A stretch of 33,903 bases of DNA from Actinomycetota bacterium (GTDB lineage Bacteria; Actinomycetota; Acidimicrobiia; Acidimicrobiales; Palsa-688): positions 1-33,903 of the forward strand of contig JAJPKN010000015.1 of assembly GCA_021323695.1 (NCBI GenBank), given 5' to 3'. Numbering within the stretch: position 1 is the first letter of the stretch; each line of letters starts with the position of its first letter. Of the stretch, positions 7,081 to 18,311 are shown piece by piece. A program made the position numbers and the translations under genes. Under the pieces are notes generated by a model. The model was given only the letters and a program-made list of their open reading frames with translations. It was not told the DNA's origin and did no database searches.

Positions 7081-8916
7081 CTAGCTGTCCAGCCTGAGGG
7101 CCTGGATGAAGGCCTCCTGGGGTACTTCCACCCGCCCGATGCTCTTCATGCGCTTCTTGCCCTCCTTTTGCTTCTCCAACAGCTTGCGCTTGCGGGTGAT
7201 GTCCCCGCCGTAGCACTTGGCCAGCACGTCCTTGCGCTTGGCCTTCACGGTCTCCCGGGCGATGATGCGGCCCCCGGCCGCGGCCTGGATGGGCACGTCG
7301 AAAAGTTGCCGGGGTATGAGCTCGCGCAGCTTCTCGGCCATCCGCCGGCCGTGCTCGGCCGCGTCCGAACGGTGCACTATGGCGCTGAAGGCGTCGACCG
7401 GCACCGAGTTCAACAAGATGTCCACCTTCACCAGGTCCCCGGGCACGAACCCGGCCGGCTCGTAGTCCAAGCTGGCATAACCCCGGGTGCGGCTCTTCAG
7501 GGCGTCGAAGAAGTCCATCACCACTTCCGAAAGGGGCAACTTGTAGACCAGCTCGACCCGTTCGGGCGACAGGTACTCCATGCGGACCATCTCCCCCCGG
7601 CGGCCCTGGCACAGCTCCATCACCGTGCCGGTGCTCTCGGCCGGCAGGAGCATGGTCGCTTGGACATAAGGCTCTTCGACCTGGGCGATCCTTTGAGGGG
7701 GCGGCATCTCGGCCGGGCTGTGCAACCGGGCCGTCGTGCCGTCGGTCAGCCGGGCCAGGTACTCGACGCTGGGCGCGGTGGCGATGAGCGACAGGCCGAA
7801 CTCCCGCTCCAGGCGCTCCCGGACGATGTCCATGTGCAGCAAGCCCAAAAAGCCGCAGCGGAAGCCGAAGCCGAGCGCTGCCGACGTCTCGGGGGTGAAC
7901 GATATGGACGAGTCGGACAAGCGCAGTTTTTCCAACGAGTCCCGTAGGGCTTCGAAGTCGTCGCCGTCGGTCGGGTAGAGGCCGCAGAACACCATGGGCT
8001 TGGGCTCCCGGTAGCCGGCCAGCGGCTCTTGGGCCGGGCGGGCCGCCTCGGTCACCGTCTCGCCACTGCGGGCTTCGCCCACGTCTTTGATCCCGGCGAT
8101 GAGGTAACCGACCTCGCCCGGGCCCAGGGCGCCGACCTCGGTCGGGGCCGGCAGCCGGACCCCCAGCTCTTCTGCCTCGTGGGTACGGCCAGTCTGCATG
8201 AAGCGCAGCTTGGCGCCGGTGCAAAGGACGCCGTTGACCACCCGGACGGCGCTCACCACTCCCCGGTACTGGTCGTAGTAGGAGTCGAAGATGAGGGCTT
8301 GGAGCGGGGCCGAGGGGTCGCCCGCCGGTGCCGGGATGCGTTCGCAGATGGCATCGAGGAGCTCCGCCACGCCCTCGCCGGTCTTGGCCGAGACGCGCAG
8401 GATCTGGCTGGCCGGGATGCCGAGGACGGTCTCGATCTCGGCGGCGCAGCGCTCGGGGTCGGCCGCCGGCAGGTCGATCTTGTTGAGCACGGCCAGGATT
8501 TCCAAGTTGTGCTCCAGGGCCAGGTAGGCGTGAGCCAGCGTCTGGGCCTCGATGCCCTGGGCGGCGTCCACCAGCAGCACCACCCCCTCGCAGGCAGCCA
8601 GGCTGCGGCTCACCTCGTAGCTGAAGTCCACGTGGCCGGGCGTGTCGATCAGGTGGACGGTGTAGCCCTTCCAGCGCACCCGCACGTTCTGGGCCTTTAT
8701 GGTGATGCCCCGTTCGCGCTCGATGTCCATCGAGTCGAGGTACTGGTCCCGCATCTCCCGGGGGCTGACGGCCCCCGTCAGCTCCAAGATCCGGTCCGAC
8801 AAGGTCGACTTGCCGTGGTCGATGTGGGCCACGATGGACAGGTTGCGGATCCTGGTCTGGTCCACGGTCGCAGGCGCGGGCCCGGTGTCGCTCATCCGGC
8901 CACCAGTTTGGCGCAT
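7081..8916 (-). CDS. lepA: Elongation factor 4 (LepA)
   Basis: LepA is a ribosome-bound GTPase affecting initiation and elongation, related to EF-G. The G1 motif AHIDHGKST ends at T38, DTPGHVDF is the G3 motif, and NKIDLPA the G4 motif. The C-terminal domain carries [20 protein letters not shown], diagnostic for LepA against EF-G, and the length of 611 residues is close to the usual 600. The ATG at 8916 is preceded by GGAGGG nine bases upstream; an internal ATG at 8895 lacks such a site. It diverges from rpsT across 50 bp, as in many bacteria. Confidence 0.96.
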   Translation of the reverse strand: MRQTGGRMSDTGPAPATVDQTRIRNLSIVAHIDHGKSTLSDRILELTGAVSPREMRDQYLDSMDIERERGITIKAQNVRVRWKGYTVHLIDTPGHVDFSYEVSRSLAACEGVVLLVDAAQGIEAQTLAHAYLALEHNLEILAVLNKIDLPAADPERCAAEIETVLGIPASQILRVSAKTGEGVAELLDAICERIPAPAGDPSAPLQALIFDSYYDQYRGVVSAVRVVNGVLCTGAKLRFMQTGRTHEAEELGVRLPAPTEVGALGPGEVGYLIAGIKDVGEARSGETVTEAARPAQEPLAGYREPKPMVFCGLYPTDGDDFEALRDSLEKLRLSDSSISFTPETSAALGFGFRCGFLGLLHMDIVRERLEREFGLSLIATAPSVEYLARLTDGTTARLHSPAEMPPPQRIAQVEEPYVQATMLLPAESTGTVMELCQGRRGEMVRMEYLSPERVELVYKLPLSEVVMDFFDALKSRTRGYASLDYEPAGFVPGDLVKVDILLNSVPVDAFSAIVHRSDAAEHGRRMAEKLRELIPRQLFDVPIQAAAGGRIIARETVKAKRKDVLAKCYGGDITRKRKLLEKQKEGKKRMKSIGRVEVPQEAFIQALRLDS

Positions 8917-8950
8917 GCCGGCCCGCCCTCCGGGCCGCCCCCGGATCTGC

Positions 8951-8956
8951 TAGCCT
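8951..8956 (+). promoter_or_regulatory. -10 box of rpsT
   Basis: TAGCCT within the octamer GCTAGCCT ends 10 bases before the GTG of rpsT, giving a very short leader. The same octamer lies just before the glutamate decarboxylase start at 32574. A -35 is not visible. Confidence 0.4.
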
Positions 8957-8966
8957 GCAAGGCTCT

Positions 8967-9242
8967 GTGGCAAATGTCAAAAGCCAGGTCAAGCGGAACA
9001 AGACCAACGAGAAGCGGCGCCAACGCAACAAGGCAGCCAAGTCAGAGCTGAAGACCCGCATCAAGACGGCTCTTCAGGCCACCGAGCAGGGAGACGAACA
9101 GGCGGCCGAGCACGTGCGCATGGCGGCAAAGAGGCTGGACAAGGCGGCCGCCCGGGGGATCATCCACCCCAACCAGGCCGCCAACCGCAAGTCCGCGCTC
9201 ATGCGCACGGCCGCCCGTTCGGCGGCTGCCCGCCGGCCCTAG
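8967..9242 (+). CDS. rpsT: 30S ribosomal protein S20
   Basis: S20 is a primary 16S rRNA binding protein of the small subunit. The 91-residue product is highly basic, begins [20 protein letters not shown] and ends in the Ala-rich helix [16 protein letters not shown], both typical. Length matches the family (about 85-90). GTG is the start, with AAGG six bases upstream. It is oriented opposite to its neighbours lepA and holA, a common arrangement, and its stop is only four bases from the holA stop. Confidence 0.97.
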   Translation: MANVKSQVKRNKTNEKRRQRNKAAKSELKTRIKTALQATEQGDEQAAEHVRMAAKRLDKAAARGIIHPNQAANRKSALMRTAARSAAARRP

Positions 9243-9246
9243 TGCC

Positions 9247-10308
9247 TCAAGGCCTCGCCGGCCCAGGCGGGCGCCGGGGACGGCCCGAGGCCCGGGCCAG
9301 CCGGCAGAGGCGGGCGACGAGCACCTCGAGGACCAGCTCGGGGGGCCAGTCAGTCTTGCCCTTCAGGTCGAGCTCGGCACCGGCCAGGGCCACCACCGCG
9401 TCCCCCAGCCTTGCCGGGCCCAGCCTTCGGGCCAGGTCCAGGGCCTTGCGGGCGGGGAAGGTGCTGCGGCCTTTGGCCAGGCCCAAGATCTCGGCGGCCT
9501 GGGCCTCGGTGACCGGCTCGGGCGACTGGACCGCCAAGGCGTCGGTGAAGTGGCGCTGCAAGATGGCGAGCACGACCAAGGGGTGGCGGCCACCCGCTTC
9601 GAGCAGGCGGTGCAAGGCCTTCAGGGCGGTGTCGGACCGGCCCTCGTCGATGGCGTCGGTGAGCTCCCAAGGGGGCACTGCGCCCGGGCTGCCCAAGTAG
9701 GGCTCGATGTCCTCCGGCCCGAGCCTCGCCCCGGGGCCGTAAGCCGCCTCCAGGGCATCCAAGATGCCGTTCAGCCGGCCGAGGTCCTCGCCCAGGTGGG
9801 CCTCGACCAGGGCCACCGCCGCCGGCGCCAGCTTGAGCGGGGCCCGGCCCAGGCGCTCGCTCACCCACTCGTGGGCCTGCCGGGTGCCCACGTTGGTGCT
9901 GATGACCGCCCCCACCGCCCGGACGGCGGCGGCCAGCTTGGCCGGGACCTGGCCACCGCCCCCGGCCAGCACGAGGCGGGTGGTTGGCAGGGGCTCGGCC
10001 AGGTAAGCGAGCAGGGGCTGGGCCTGTTCGAGCCCGAAGCGGCCTATGTCCCTCACCACCACCACCCGCCGGTCGGCCAGGAAAGGCGGCGTGCGGCAAC
10101 TGTCGGCCACCCGGGCCAGGTCCAGGTCGTCGTCGGCCAGGTCTTCGAGGGCGAGGGCGGGGTCGCTGCCACCCAGGAGCTGCTGCACCAGTTCGCTGAC
10201 CGCCTGGCGGACCAAGGAGGGGTCGTCGCCCTCGACCAGCCAGGCGCAGGGCTCGGGCCAGCCCCCCGAGGGCTCAGGGCTGCGCCCTGAAGGCTCGGGG
10301 CGGCTCAC
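9247..10308 (-). CDS. holA: DNA polymerase III subunit delta
   Basis: The delta subunit opens the beta clamp within the clamp-loader complex. The 353-residue protein shows the family pattern: an N-terminal region with LVEGDDPSLVRQAVSELV, then TPPFLADRRVVVVRDIGRF, a lid domain and a helical collar domain with LARRLG...LDLKGKTDWPPELVLEVLVARL. The GTG at 10308 overlaps the TGA of the preceding gene (GTGA), which indicates coupled translation. The first residues contain a repeat of PEPSG type (three PEP units in about 20 residues) of no known role. Adjacent rpsT and lepA are its usual neighbours. Confidence 0.9.
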   Translation of the reverse strand: MSRPEPSGRSPEPSGGWPEPCAWLVEGDDPSLVRQAVSELVQQLLGGSDPALALEDLADDDLDLARVADSCRTPPFLADRRVVVVRDIGRFGLEQAQPLLAYLAEPLPTTRLVLAGGGGQVPAKLAAAVRAVGAVISTNVGTRQAHEWVSERLGRAPLKLAPAAVALVEAHLGEDLGRLNGILDALEAAYGPGARLGPEDIEPYLGSPGAVPPWELTDAIDEGRSDTALKALHRLLEAGGRHPLVVLAILQRHFTDALAVQSPEPVTEAQAAEILGLAKGRSTFPARKALDLARRLGPARLGDAVVALAGAELDLKGKTDWPPELVLEVLVARLCRLARASGRPRRPPGPARP

Positions 10309-11249
10309 CAGGTGCCCCCGGGCAGGCGCAGCGGGCTTCGCCCGGCCTCGCTCCCCGGGGGCTGCTGCCCCAGCCCCCCCGCCCCCAGCTCGCCCGCCGG
10401 CCCCAGCTCGTTGGCCCGGGCCTCCAGCACCGCCGCCAGCATGTCCCTCACCCGGCAGGCCCCCCGGACATCGTGGGCCCGCAGGGCCCGGCACCCCAGG
10501 GCAACCCCCAGGGCGTGAGCAGCAACCGTGGCCTCCCGGCGCTGGTCCACCTCCAGGCCGAGCAGCCGGCCGAGGAAGGTCTTGTTGGACGCGGACAGCA
10601 GGAGCGGGTAGCCCAAGCTGGCCAGCTGGCCCGAGGATCTCAGCAGGCACAGGGACTGCTCGGCCGTCTTGCCCAGGTCGAGGCCGGCGTCGAGCACCAC
10701 CCGGGTGGGCGGGATGCCGGCGGCCACGGCCCGGCGCGCCCGTTCCAGCAAGAACGCCTTGACCTCCCCGACCAGGTCCTCGTAGACCGGTTCGGGGTCG
10801 GGTACCCGGGGAGCCAGGCGGATGTGGGTGGCGACCACCGACGCCCCGGCGGTGGCGGCCACCTCCAGGTACCTCGGGTCGGCGAAGCCGCTGATGTCGT
10901 TGCCGAGCACCGCACCGGCCCGGAAGGCCTCCGCCGCCACCGACGCCCGCCAGGTGTCCACCGAGACAGGCACGTCGAAGCGGGCCACCAAGCCCTCGAT
11001 GGCCGGCACCACCCGGTCGAGCTCTTCGGCTTCGCTCACCTCCGGCCCCGGCCCCGCTTTGACCCCGCCCACGTCCAACAGGTCAGCCCCCTCAGCCACC
11101 GCCTGCTCGGCCCTCCGCCAGAAGGCGTCCATCTGCCAGGTGGCCCCGCGGTCGAAGAACGAGTCCGGGGTGCGGTTCAAGATGCCCATCACCAGGGCAC
11201 GGGTGGTGAGGTCGTAGCGGCGGCTCCCGAGCTCCAGCTCCAGCACCAT
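10305..11249 (-). CDS. FolP2-type dihydropteroate synthase homologue
   Basis: The 314-residue TIM-barrel protein belongs to the dihydropteroate synthase family, which joins a pterin pyrophosphate to p-aminobenzoate in folate synthesis. Its loops are of the FolP2 form known from mycobacteria, not the classical FolP form. It has N25-R-T-P-D-S-F31 and DVGGVKAGPG (59-68), where classical enzymes have a GGESTRPG-like loop. SVDTWR and LLSASNKTFLG appear where classical proteins have SRKSF-like residues. Mycobacterial FolP2 has been reported to lack normal synthase activity, so the reaction here is open. The last 35 residues are Gly/Pro-rich. The stop overlaps the holA start. No Shine-Dalgarno is obvious before the ATG at 11249. 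A classical folP would be expected elsewhere. Confidence 0.82.
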   Translation of the reverse strand: MVLELELGSRRYDLTTRALVMGILNRTPDSFFDRGATWQMDAFWRRAEQAVAEGADLLDVGGVKAGPGPEVSEAEELDRVVPAIEGLVARFDVPVSVDTWRASVAAEAFRAGAVLGNDISGFADPRYLEVAATAGASVVATHIRLAPRVPDPEPVYEDLVGEVKAFLLERARRAVAAGIPPTRVVLDAGLDLGKTAEQSLCLLRSSGQLASLGYPLLLSASNKTFLGRLLGLEVDQRREATVAAHALGVALGCRALRAHDVRGACRVRDMLAAVLEARANELGPAGELGAGGLGQQPPGSEAGRSPLRLPGGTW

Positions 11250-11346
11250 GGCGGTGACGAGGCTAACCCAAGGGGGGCCGGCCCGGCGCAGCCAGCCGGG
11301 GCTGCGGCCTCGGCCAGCCCGCCCGAGGTGGCCGGGCCTGGGGAGG

Positions 11347-12054
11347 TCAGAACAGCCGAGAGGTGAGCGCTCGGCGGTAGCTGGCCACCCGGGGGTCGCC
11401 CGGGCCCATGAGCTCCAGCAGGTCCAAGTACTCCTGGCGGGCGGCGTCGTCCTCCTTGACCCGCTCCAAGAGGGCGTCCAGCCGCTCGGTCACGTCCCGC
11501 TCCTCGCCCACCCGGGCACGAGCCTGCAGGTGGCGCACCTCGGAGGTCTCCGGGAGCCGGGCCAACAAGGCCAGGGCTTCTTGTTTTTCCGCCTCTCCCC
11601 CCTTGTCCACCAGCAGCGTGGCCAGGGAAAGGATGGCCTTTTCGTGGCCGGGCTCCAGCTCCACCGCCTTGCGCAGGGAGGCTTCGTCCCCGGCTGCCAC
11701 CAGCTCGTCCACCTCGGTGGGAGCCGGGGCCACCTGCTCCAGCCAGGCCCGGACCGCCGGCTCGGGCTGGGCCCCGATGAAACCGCTGACCACGTTCCTG
11801 TCCTTGAGGGCGTACACCGCGGGGATGGACTGGACCTGGAAGGTGGCCGCGACCCGGGGGTTGGCGTCGACGTCCACCTTGGCCAGCACCACGGTGCCGG
11901 CGCGCTCGGCCACGACCTTTTCCAGTACCGGGCTGAGCATGCGGCAGGGCCCGCACCACGCCGCCCACAGGTCCACCACCACGGGCACCTGTTGGGAACG
12001 GTCCAGTACCTCGGCCTCGAAGGTCGCGTCCGTGACATCAATAACGTGTGGCAT
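11347..12054 (-). CDS. Thioredoxin-domain protein with C-terminal TPR-like region (CnoX/YbbN type)
   Basis: The 235-residue protein starts with a thioredoxin fold of about 110 residues carrying W-C34-G-P-C37. An alpha-helical region follows that fits the tetratricopeptide extension of the YbbN/CnoX family. CnoX proteins protect substrates from oxidation and hand them to chaperones; the CGPC motif implies real redox activity, unlike E. coli YbbN, which has SxxC. The ATG at 12054 lacks a Shine-Dalgarno but is preceded closely by TATACC, so a leaderless transcript is possible. It diverges from the leader ORF and PAC2 gene across 26 bp. Its location near hrcA-dnaJ may be coincidental. Confidence 0.85.
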   Translation of the reverse strand: MPHVIDVTDATFEAEVLDRSQQVPVVVDLWAAWCGPCRMLSPVLEKVVAERAGTVVLAKVDVDANPRVAATFQVQSIPAVYALKDRNVVSGFIGAQPEPAVRAWLEQVAPAPTEVDELVAAGDEASLRKAVELEPGHEKAILSLATLLVDKGGEAEKQEALALLARLPETSEVRHLQARARVGEERDVTERLDALLERVKEDDAARQEYLDLLELMGPGDPRVASYRRALTSRLF

Positions 12055-12080
12055 TGATAGGTATAGCGTCGGGAGGCAGG

Positions 12081-12119
12081 ATGACATTCCCCCGCTGCCC
12101 GCTCCAGGTGACGAAGTGA
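12081..12119 (+). CDS. 12-codon leader ORF coupled to the PAC2 gene
   Basis: ATG at 12081 follows GGGAGG (12071-12076) at four bases and encodes MTFPRCPLQVTK. Its TGA (12117-12119) overlaps the GTG start of the PAC2 gene in a GTGA arrangement. The strong ribosome site belongs to this small ORF and not to the PAC2 start, so ribosomes may reach PAC2 by termination-reinitiation. The peptide itself has no recognised function. Confidence 0.45.
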   Translation: MTFPRCPLQVTK

Positions 12120-12982
12120 CCTTTGCCACAGTCCGCAGTTGGCCGGCGCTGGAGCACCCGGTCCTCGTGCTCGGCCTGCAGGGCTGGGTCGACGCCGGGT
12201 TCGCCGCCACCACGGCGGTCGAGTCCCTGCTGAGCTCGCTGCCCCATGAGGTCATGGCCACCTTCGACGCCGACGCCCTCATCGACTACCGCTCCCGGCG
12301 CCCCATGTTGAAGTTGTCCAACGGCCGCCACCTCGGGCTCACCTGGCCTGAGCTGCGCCTGCTGGCGGCGGCCAACCCCGGGGGCCGCAGCCTGCTCGTC
12401 CTGTCGGGCCCCGAGCCGGACATGCGCTGGCACGAGTGGAGCACCGAGGTGGTGGCCCTCGGGCTCCAGGCTGGGGTGGAGCTGGTGGTCGGGCTGGGGG
12501 CGTTCCCGGCGCCGGTCCCCCACACCCGGCCCGTCCGGCTGACGGCCACGGCCAGCAGCGACGAGCTGGCCGGCCAGGTCGGCTTCCTGCCCATGGCCAT
12601 GGAGGTGCCCGCTGGCGCCCAAGCCGTCTTGGAGGTCGCCTTTTCCGACGCCGGCGTGCCCTCGGTCGGCATCTGGGCACGGGTGCCCCACTATGCCTCG
12701 GGCATGCCCTACCCCGAGGCCGCTGCCACCTTGCTGGACGAGCTGGCTCGCCTGAGCGGCGTCCAGCTCGACACCGAGGAGCTCCACCAAGCCGGGCGCA
12801 AGGCCCGCGACCAGATCCAGGAGCTGATCGCCGCCAGCGAGGAGCACTCGGCCATGGTCCGCCAGCTCGAAGCTCAGCACGACGCCGAGCTCGGGATGTC
12901 GGCCACCGAGTTCACCCGCCTGCCCACCGGGGACGAGATCGCCGCGGAACTGGAAAAGTACCTCCGAGGCGAGGCCCGCTAG
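12116..12982 (+). CDS. PAC2 family protein
   Basis: PAC2 (proteasome assembly chaperone 2) domain proteins occur widely in actinobacteria and archaea, where their biochemical role is not settled. The 288-residue product has the usual N-terminal WPALEHPVLVLGLQGWVDAG, the DADALIDYRSRRPML segment and a C-terminal helical region ending EIAAELEKYLRGEAR. GTG at 12116 is the only sensible start in frame, and AGGTGA lies nearby. It is translated behind a 12-codon leader ORF. No proteasome genes are in the window. It converges with leuS after 46 bp. Confidence 0.85.
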   Translation: MTFATVRSWPALEHPVLVLGLQGWVDAGFAATTAVESLLSSLPHEVMATFDADALIDYRSRRPMLKLSNGRHLGLTWPELRLLAAANPGGRSLLVLSGPEPDMRWHEWSTEVVALGLQAGVELVVGLGAFPAPVPHTRPVRLTATASSDELAGQVGFLPMAMEVPAGAQAVLEVAFSDAGVPSVGIWARVPHYASGMPYPEAAATLLDELARLSGVQLDTEELHQAGRKARDQIQELIAASEEHSAMVRQLEAQHDAELGMSATEFTRLPTGDEIAAELEKYLRGEAR

Positions 12983-13028
12983 CCCACCGCTAGCCCGTCC
13001 GGCCCGGCCCTGGGGGCGCAAGCCAGGC

Positions 13029-15494
<2,466 letters not shown>

Positions 15495-15590
15495 GGCCAC
15501 CAGGCTATGTGATGCGAGGTGACGGCCCTTCGGAGAGGGGCCCTTCGGGGAGCTGCCCTTGGAGCTTGCACCGGTTCGCGTTGGCCCCTC

Positions 15591-15636
15591 CTTTGCACTG
15601 CCTTTCCCTTTGCACCGCCTTCCCCTTTGCCGCTCC
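15591..15636. repeat. 17-bp direct repeats in the leuS/FHA divergent region
   Basis: CTTTGCACTGCCTTTCC (15591-15607) is followed without gap by CTTTGCACCGCCTTCCC (15608-15624) and a partial third copy (15625-15636). They lie about 100-140 bases before leuS and 75-115 before the FHA gene. Nearby at 15525-15552 are two GGCCCTTCGG-type elements able to form short stems. A shared regulator site or a polymorphic repeat are both possible. Confidence 0.55.
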
Positions 15637-15695
15637 TGGTCGGTCCCCGGCCCCGGCCCGCCCCGGCTTGGCCCCGACTGTGCACAGCCTTGGGC

Positions 15696-15701
15696 TACCG
15701 T
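15696..15701 (+). promoter_or_regulatory. -10 box of the FHA gene
   Basis: TACCGT in the context GGGCTACCGT ends seven bases before the GTG at 15709. This would place transcription initiation at or near the start codon, i.e. a leaderless mRNA. Confidence 0.35.
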
Positions 15702-15708
15702 GCCAGGT

Positions 15709-16401
15709 GTGAGCGCGGGCCGGCTGACCGTGGGCTTGGGCGACCGCCATTTCGAGCTGCACGAAGGCGAAGAGCTGACCTTTGGCCGCTCCCAGCAAGC
15801 CACGGTGTGCCTCGACCCGAGCGACCTCGGCATCTCGCGCCTCGCCGGGTCGCTCAAGGCGGAGTCCGGGGTGTGGTGGCTTGTCAACCGGAGCACCGTG
15901 CGGCCGTTGGAAGTGGTGGACGACGTGGGCATCCGGACCGTGCTGCCCCCTGAGCGCCGGGTCGCCTTGGTCGGCCCGGTCACGGTGATCGTGGAAGGAG
16001 CGACGCGCCGCCATGCCCTCACCATCGACATGCCCGAGCCACCGGAGGGCAGCGGGCGAAGCTCCTCGCCGCTCCCGGCGGTAGAGGGGAGCCCGACCCG
16101 GGCAGCCTCCGACGTCTCCATCACGCCCGCCGACAAGCTGGCGCTGGTGGCCCTGTTCTCGGGCTACCTGGAGAGCTTCCCTCGCTACGACCCTCACCCC
16201 AAGAGCTACGCGGAGGCTGCGGCCCGGCTGGCCTGGCCCCGGACCACCCTGGTGAAAAGGGTCGAGTACCTGCGCACCCGCCTGACCAACGCCGGGGTGC
16301 CCAACCTCTTGGGGGAGAACGCCCTCCAGCACCTGGCCGAGTGGGCGCTGGCCACCGGCCTGGTCACCCGCGCCGACCTCGAGCTGCTCCCCCCCAGGTA
16401 G
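15709..16401 (+). CDS. FHA-domain protein with C-terminal helical DNA-binding-like region
   Basis: Forkhead-associated domains bind phosphothreonine peptides, usually as readers of Ser/Thr kinases. Here residues about 1-95 contain the FHA pattern: [27 protein letters not shown] Ser/Pro-rich linker follows, then a helical segment (about 140-230) with [21 protein letters not shown] and [23 protein letters not shown], which looks like a winged helix. The product has 230 residues. GTG at 15709 is preceded by CCAGG, and the TACCGT box close by suggests a leaderless message. Its 3' end overlaps the convergent secreted-protein gene by 38 bases. No kinase is in the window, so the partner is unknown. 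Confidence 0.75.
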   Translation: MSAGRLTVGLGDRHFELHEGEELTFGRSQQATVCLDPSDLGISRLAGSLKAESGVWWLVNRSTVRPLEVVDDVGIRTVLPPERRVALVGPVTVIVEGATRRHALTIDMPEPPEGSGRSSSPLPAVEGSPTRAASDVSITPADKLALVALFSGYLESFPRYDPHPKSYAEAAARLAWPRTTLVKRVEYLRTRLTNAGVPNLLGENALQHLAEWALATGLVTRADLELLPPR

Positions 16402-16843
16402 GCAGGACACGGAGGGCCACCTGGTCGCCCAGTGGCGCTCCCCGGGGAGCTTGGCCCGAGACGTGCACCACGTAGAGGCCTGGCCCGTAGCCGGTGGGCA
16501 CCTTGACCCAGACGTCCAGGCGGCCCAGCCGGCCAGCCCTGAAGGTGCCGACCGTGCTCCCCGGGGCACGGCCCCCCTGCCTGGCCAAGGCAACAGCCAC
16601 CTCGCTCCCCGGCCGGAAGCCGGTCGCCACGACGCCCAGCTTCGACCCTGCGGCCACCTCCGGGGCGCTCAAGCTGGCTACGAAGGCTGGTCTCGGCCCG
16701 CTGCCACCGGGCGGGCCCTGGCTGGCGGCCTCGCCTCCGACCTGGGCCGGTACCCCTGTAGACAGGGCCAGCAACCCGCCTACCGCTCCGGCTGCGGCCC
16801 ACAGGCCGACGGCCAGGCGCCTGTTGTGGTGAGCAGTCCTCAT
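16364..16843 (-). CDS. Small secreted protein with Ig-like/bacterial surface fold, unknown function
   Basis: The 159-residue product has a basic start (MRTAHHNRRLA) and a hydrophobic stretch VGLWAAAGAVGGLLALSTG, giving a likely Sec signal peptide with cleavage near VPAQVGG. The mature part has alternating beta-like segments (SLSAPEVAAGSKLGVVATGF, SEVAVALARQGG, VDVWVKVPTGYGPGLYVVHV), a pattern seen in small beta-sandwich domains. I do not recognise a specific family. A strong GAGGAGGG lies 9 bases before the ATG at 16843. The gene converges on, and overlaps, the FHA gene end. Confidence 0.65.
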   Translation of the reverse strand: MRTAHHNRRLAVGLWAAAGAVGGLLALSTGVPAQVGGEAASQGPPGGSGPRPAFVASLSAPEVAAGSKLGVVATGFRPGSEVAVALARQGGRAPGSTVGTFRAGRLGRLDVWVKVPTGYGPGLYVVHVSGQAPRGAPLGDQVALRVLPTWGGAARGRRG

Positions 16844-16930
16844 ATCGACCTGCCCTCCTCTCCCGCAGGACGGACCGACCAGCTCAGCCCTGCGCCCAAC
16901 TGAGGCATCGGCAGGTAGCGTCAACACTAT

Positions 16931-16952
16931 AAGTGGCCGATCACCACTTTTT
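16931..16952. promoter_or_regulatory. Inverted repeat with T tract upstream of the secreted-protein gene
   Basis: AAGTGG and CCACTT flank seven bases, followed on the plus strand by five T. It could act as a weak intrinsic terminator for plus-strand transcription before tRNA-Ala. On the minus strand it could be an operator just before a TATAGT-like box (16926-16933). The choice is open. Confidence 0.35.
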
Positions 16953-17062
16953 GTGTTTGCGGCTACACCTCGGTACTGGCCACGGGGAGCAGGCTGGCGA
17001 GTGCGACCAGCGCCGCCAGTACGGTGGCCTCGGCGCTTGGCCGCGGGGCGCAGCCGCTCTGC

Positions 17063-17068
17063 TAATTT
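17063..17068 (+). promoter_or_regulatory. -10 box of tRNA-Ala
   Basis: TAATTT stands 11 bases before the mature tRNA, the same distance as the TAAACT box of tRNA-Glu. Confidence 0.45.
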
Positions 17069-17079
17069 GGGGCTCAGCT

Positions 17080-17156
<77 letters not shown>

Positions 17157-17342
17157 CCACAAGGTCTTTCCATTTGGCCACAGGCCATCTTTGGGCCGGC
17201 GGACGAGGCCCTGGCCCAGGCTCGCTCTAGGTGCGCGAAGCCGGCCTCGACGTCGCCGTGGTCGATGAGACGGTCGCTGCCGCCCCTCAGTTGTGACCGT
17301 CGTCGTCCTCGGCACCGACAGGCTCGTCTCCCCCTCGGCTGG

Positions 17343-18311
17343 TCAGGGCCGCCGGCCCAGATCCTCGACGCCGTGCTCGCCAGGCAACCAGTCGTTACGT
17401 GCCGCCCGTCGGGCCGGCAGGGCGATGACGTCCAGGTCCCGGGCGGCCACGACCCGGGGGAACACCTCGGCCGCCTCGGCGGCGAAGGCGGCGGGGTCAG
17501 GGTAGCGCTGCGAGAAGTGCGTGAGGACCAGCAAGCCCGCTCCCGCCCGCCGGGCCAACAGGGCAGCCTGGCGAGCCGTGAGGTGGCCGTACTTGTCCGC
17601 CAGGCCCTCTTCGGCGGACAGGAAGGTCGACTCGCAGACCAGCACGTCGGCCCCGGCGGCCAGCTCGGCGGCCGCCTCGCAGGGCCGAGTGTCCATGACC
17701 AGGGCAAAGCTCTGGCCAGCACGAGGGCGCGACAGCTGCTCCAGGTGGAAGGTCCCCCTCGGGGTAACCAGGCGGCCCTGCTCGATGAGCTCCCGGACCG
17801 CCCGGCCCCTTATCCCGGCACGCTCCAGGGCCGCCTCGTCCAACGTGCGGCCGGGAGGTTCTTCCAGGCGCCAACCGAGGGTCGGGGCACTGTGGTCCAG
17901 CCAGGCGGCGGCCAGCCGGAAGCCCGGGCCCTCGAACGCCACCCCCGGGCCACACGGGACGGGGACCGGGGCCACCGTGCGCCGGCCGGCGGCCACCTCG
18001 AGGAGGGCCTTGGCCTCCGGTTCGGAGGGGGCAGGGAACATCACCTCGAGCGTCCCGGAGCGTCCATCGAGCGACATGCGGGCGAGCAGGCCGGGCAACC
18101 CGAGGCAGTGGTCGCCGTGCAGGTGGGTCAGGCAGATGCGGTCGACCGCCGAGGAGGCCACCCCCGCCAGCACCATTTGCCGCTGGGTGCCTTCACCCGG
18201 GTCGAACATGATGCCGTAGCCGTCCCAGCGGAGCAGGTAAGCGTTGTGGTTGCGCTCGCGGGTGGGTGCCTGGCTCGCCGTGCCCAGCACCACCAGTTCC
18301 CTACTGGCCAC
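17343..18311 (-). CDS. rnz: Ribonuclease Z
   Basis: RNase Z is a metallo-beta-lactamase-fold endonuclease that trims tRNA 3' trailers. Metal ligands are visible in THLHGDH (H63, H65, D67, H68), with the later ELVMDTR-type (FALVMDTRPC), ESTF, HLTARQAA and LTHFSQRY motifs. The product of 322 residues fits the long bacterial family. The GTG at 18311 gives the usual MASRELVVLGTASQAPTR opening; a GTG at 18344 adds 11 residues without similarity. Both tRNAs in this window encode CCA, so RNase Z would be needed mainly for other transcripts or other tRNAs. It diverges from the MarR gene. Confidence 0.93.
   Translation of the reverse strand: MASRELVVLGTASQAPTRERNHNAYLLRWDGYGIMFDPGEGTQRQMVLAGVASSAVDRICLTHLHGDHCLGLPGLLARMSLDGRSGTLEVMFPAPSEPEAKALLEVAAGRRTVAPVPVPCGPGVAFEGPGFRLAAAWLDHSAPTLGWRLEEPPGRTLDEAALERAGIRGRAVRELIEQGRLVTPRGTFHLEQLSRPRAGQSFALVMDTRPCEAAAELAAGADVLVCESTFLSAEEGLADKYGHLTARQAALLARRAGAGLLVLTHFSQRYPDPAAFAAEAAEVFPRVVAARDLDVIALPARRAARNDWLPGEHGVEDLGRRP

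Noticed and set aside
8029..9051. Long plus-strand open frame opposite lepA
   Set aside because: It is the complementary shadow of a highly conserved gene.
15495..15708. T-box or leucine attenuator before leuS
   Set aside because: No T-box core sequence, no leucine-rich leader peptide and no clear terminator/antiterminator pair.
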